Assembly: GCA_951812665.1 (NCBI GenBank) | Contig: CATOST010000026.1 | Location: 1-64,000 of the forward strand | Direction of reading: 5' to 3' | Origin: an uncultured Acidobacteriota bacterium | GTDB lineage: Bacteria > Acidobacteriota > UBA6911 > RPQK01 > JAJDTT01 | DNA: 64,000 nucleotides | Shown here: piece after piece, positions 63,930 through 64,000 of the stretch | Position numbering within the stretch: position 1 is the first letter of the stretch | Layout of the letters: the number at the start of each line of letters is the position of its first letter | Notes under the pieces: model-generated | What the model was told of the DNA's origin: nothing | Database searches by the model: none | The model's input: the letters and a program-made list of their open reading frames with translations, nothing else | Made by a program: the position numbers and the translations under genes

Positions 63930-64000
63930 ATGGAACGGGAGCAGATGGAGAACGCTGAGAGAGGTTGGAGACGAAGGCTGGCTGTCGATCTGCATCGGCC
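63930..64000 (+). CDS. Possible start of a gene running off the window
   Basis: From ATG 63930 or 63945 the frame is open to the window end (MERE-QMENAERGWRRRLAVDLHR). It diverges from the RNA methyltransferase by about 55 bases. It is too short to recognise; no strong ribosome-binding site is seen. Confidence 0.3.
   Translation, partial: MEREQMENAERGWRRRLAVDLHR

Overview
The window is GC-rich chromosomal DNA from a Gram-negative, probably aerobic heterotroph. Its gene set (Gfo/Idh/MocA oxidoreductases, an enolase-superfamily dehydratase, a CehA/McbA metallohydrolase, a secreted metzincin protease with long repeats, a DUF1111 di-heme protein and an outer-membrane beta-barrel) is typical of Acidobacteriota. 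That phylum is an inference; there is no rRNA or ribosomal-protein cluster here to prove it. No tRNA, rRNA, CRISPR array or prophage was found.

Layout. 1-12.7 kb: the tail of a membrane acyltransferase, then a damaged catabolic operon (HpcH-type aldolase and LLM flavin oxidoreductase) cut from its upstream region by an IS630-family element. An SDR, a REP-associated tyrosine transposase with dispersed repeats, a sugar-acid dehydratase, a sugar epimerase and an intact Gfo/Idh/MocA enzyme follow. After a coiled-coil membrane protein come a Gfo/Idh/MocA pseudogene and a broken MscS channel. 12.9-18.1 kb: trxB, an acyl-CoA ligase overlapping a DtxR-type regulator, leuB bracketed by two copies of a palindromic mobile repeat, and a SnoaL-like protein. 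18.2-21.8 kb: a GT2-GT4 glycosyltransferase fusion with a methyltransferase. 21.8-28.3 kb: a secreted protein and a large metzincin, a small nuclease-like ORF coupled to hpt, hslR and fdhD. 28.3-38 kb: a TVP38 membrane protein with a flavin disulfide reductase, hydantoinase A/B genes, an aldolase-SDR fusion and an LsrF-like aldolase. 38-50.4 kb: a secreted PHP hydrolase; a porin, CuA-protein and di-heme cytochrome operon; rnhA; a 30-residue bS22-like protein; a PaoABC-like molybdenum aldehyde oxidoreductase with a small Cys-containing ORF; and two exported proteins. 50.4-64 kb: a symporter, a GNAT protein, an aminotransferase, a 2-hydroxyacid dehydrogenase, an ABC/TlpA/exported-methyltransferase operon, matB, dacB, rarA and an RNA methyltransferase.

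The most original signal is a 158-bp near-perfect palindrome with TIRs. It is present in three full copies, each flanked by a 4-bp direct repeat, plus a 64-bp deletion derivative. Two of the full copies differ by a single base, so it moved recently, and one copy has replaced the 3' end of matB. A second signal is a REP-like palindrome with a 5' GTAG, present near a RAYT gene. A third is the stand-alone CuA protein placed between a porin and a di-heme cytochrome. Many genes carry single-base frameshifts, several at homopolymers, so assembly error and real decay must be separated before any function is called lost.
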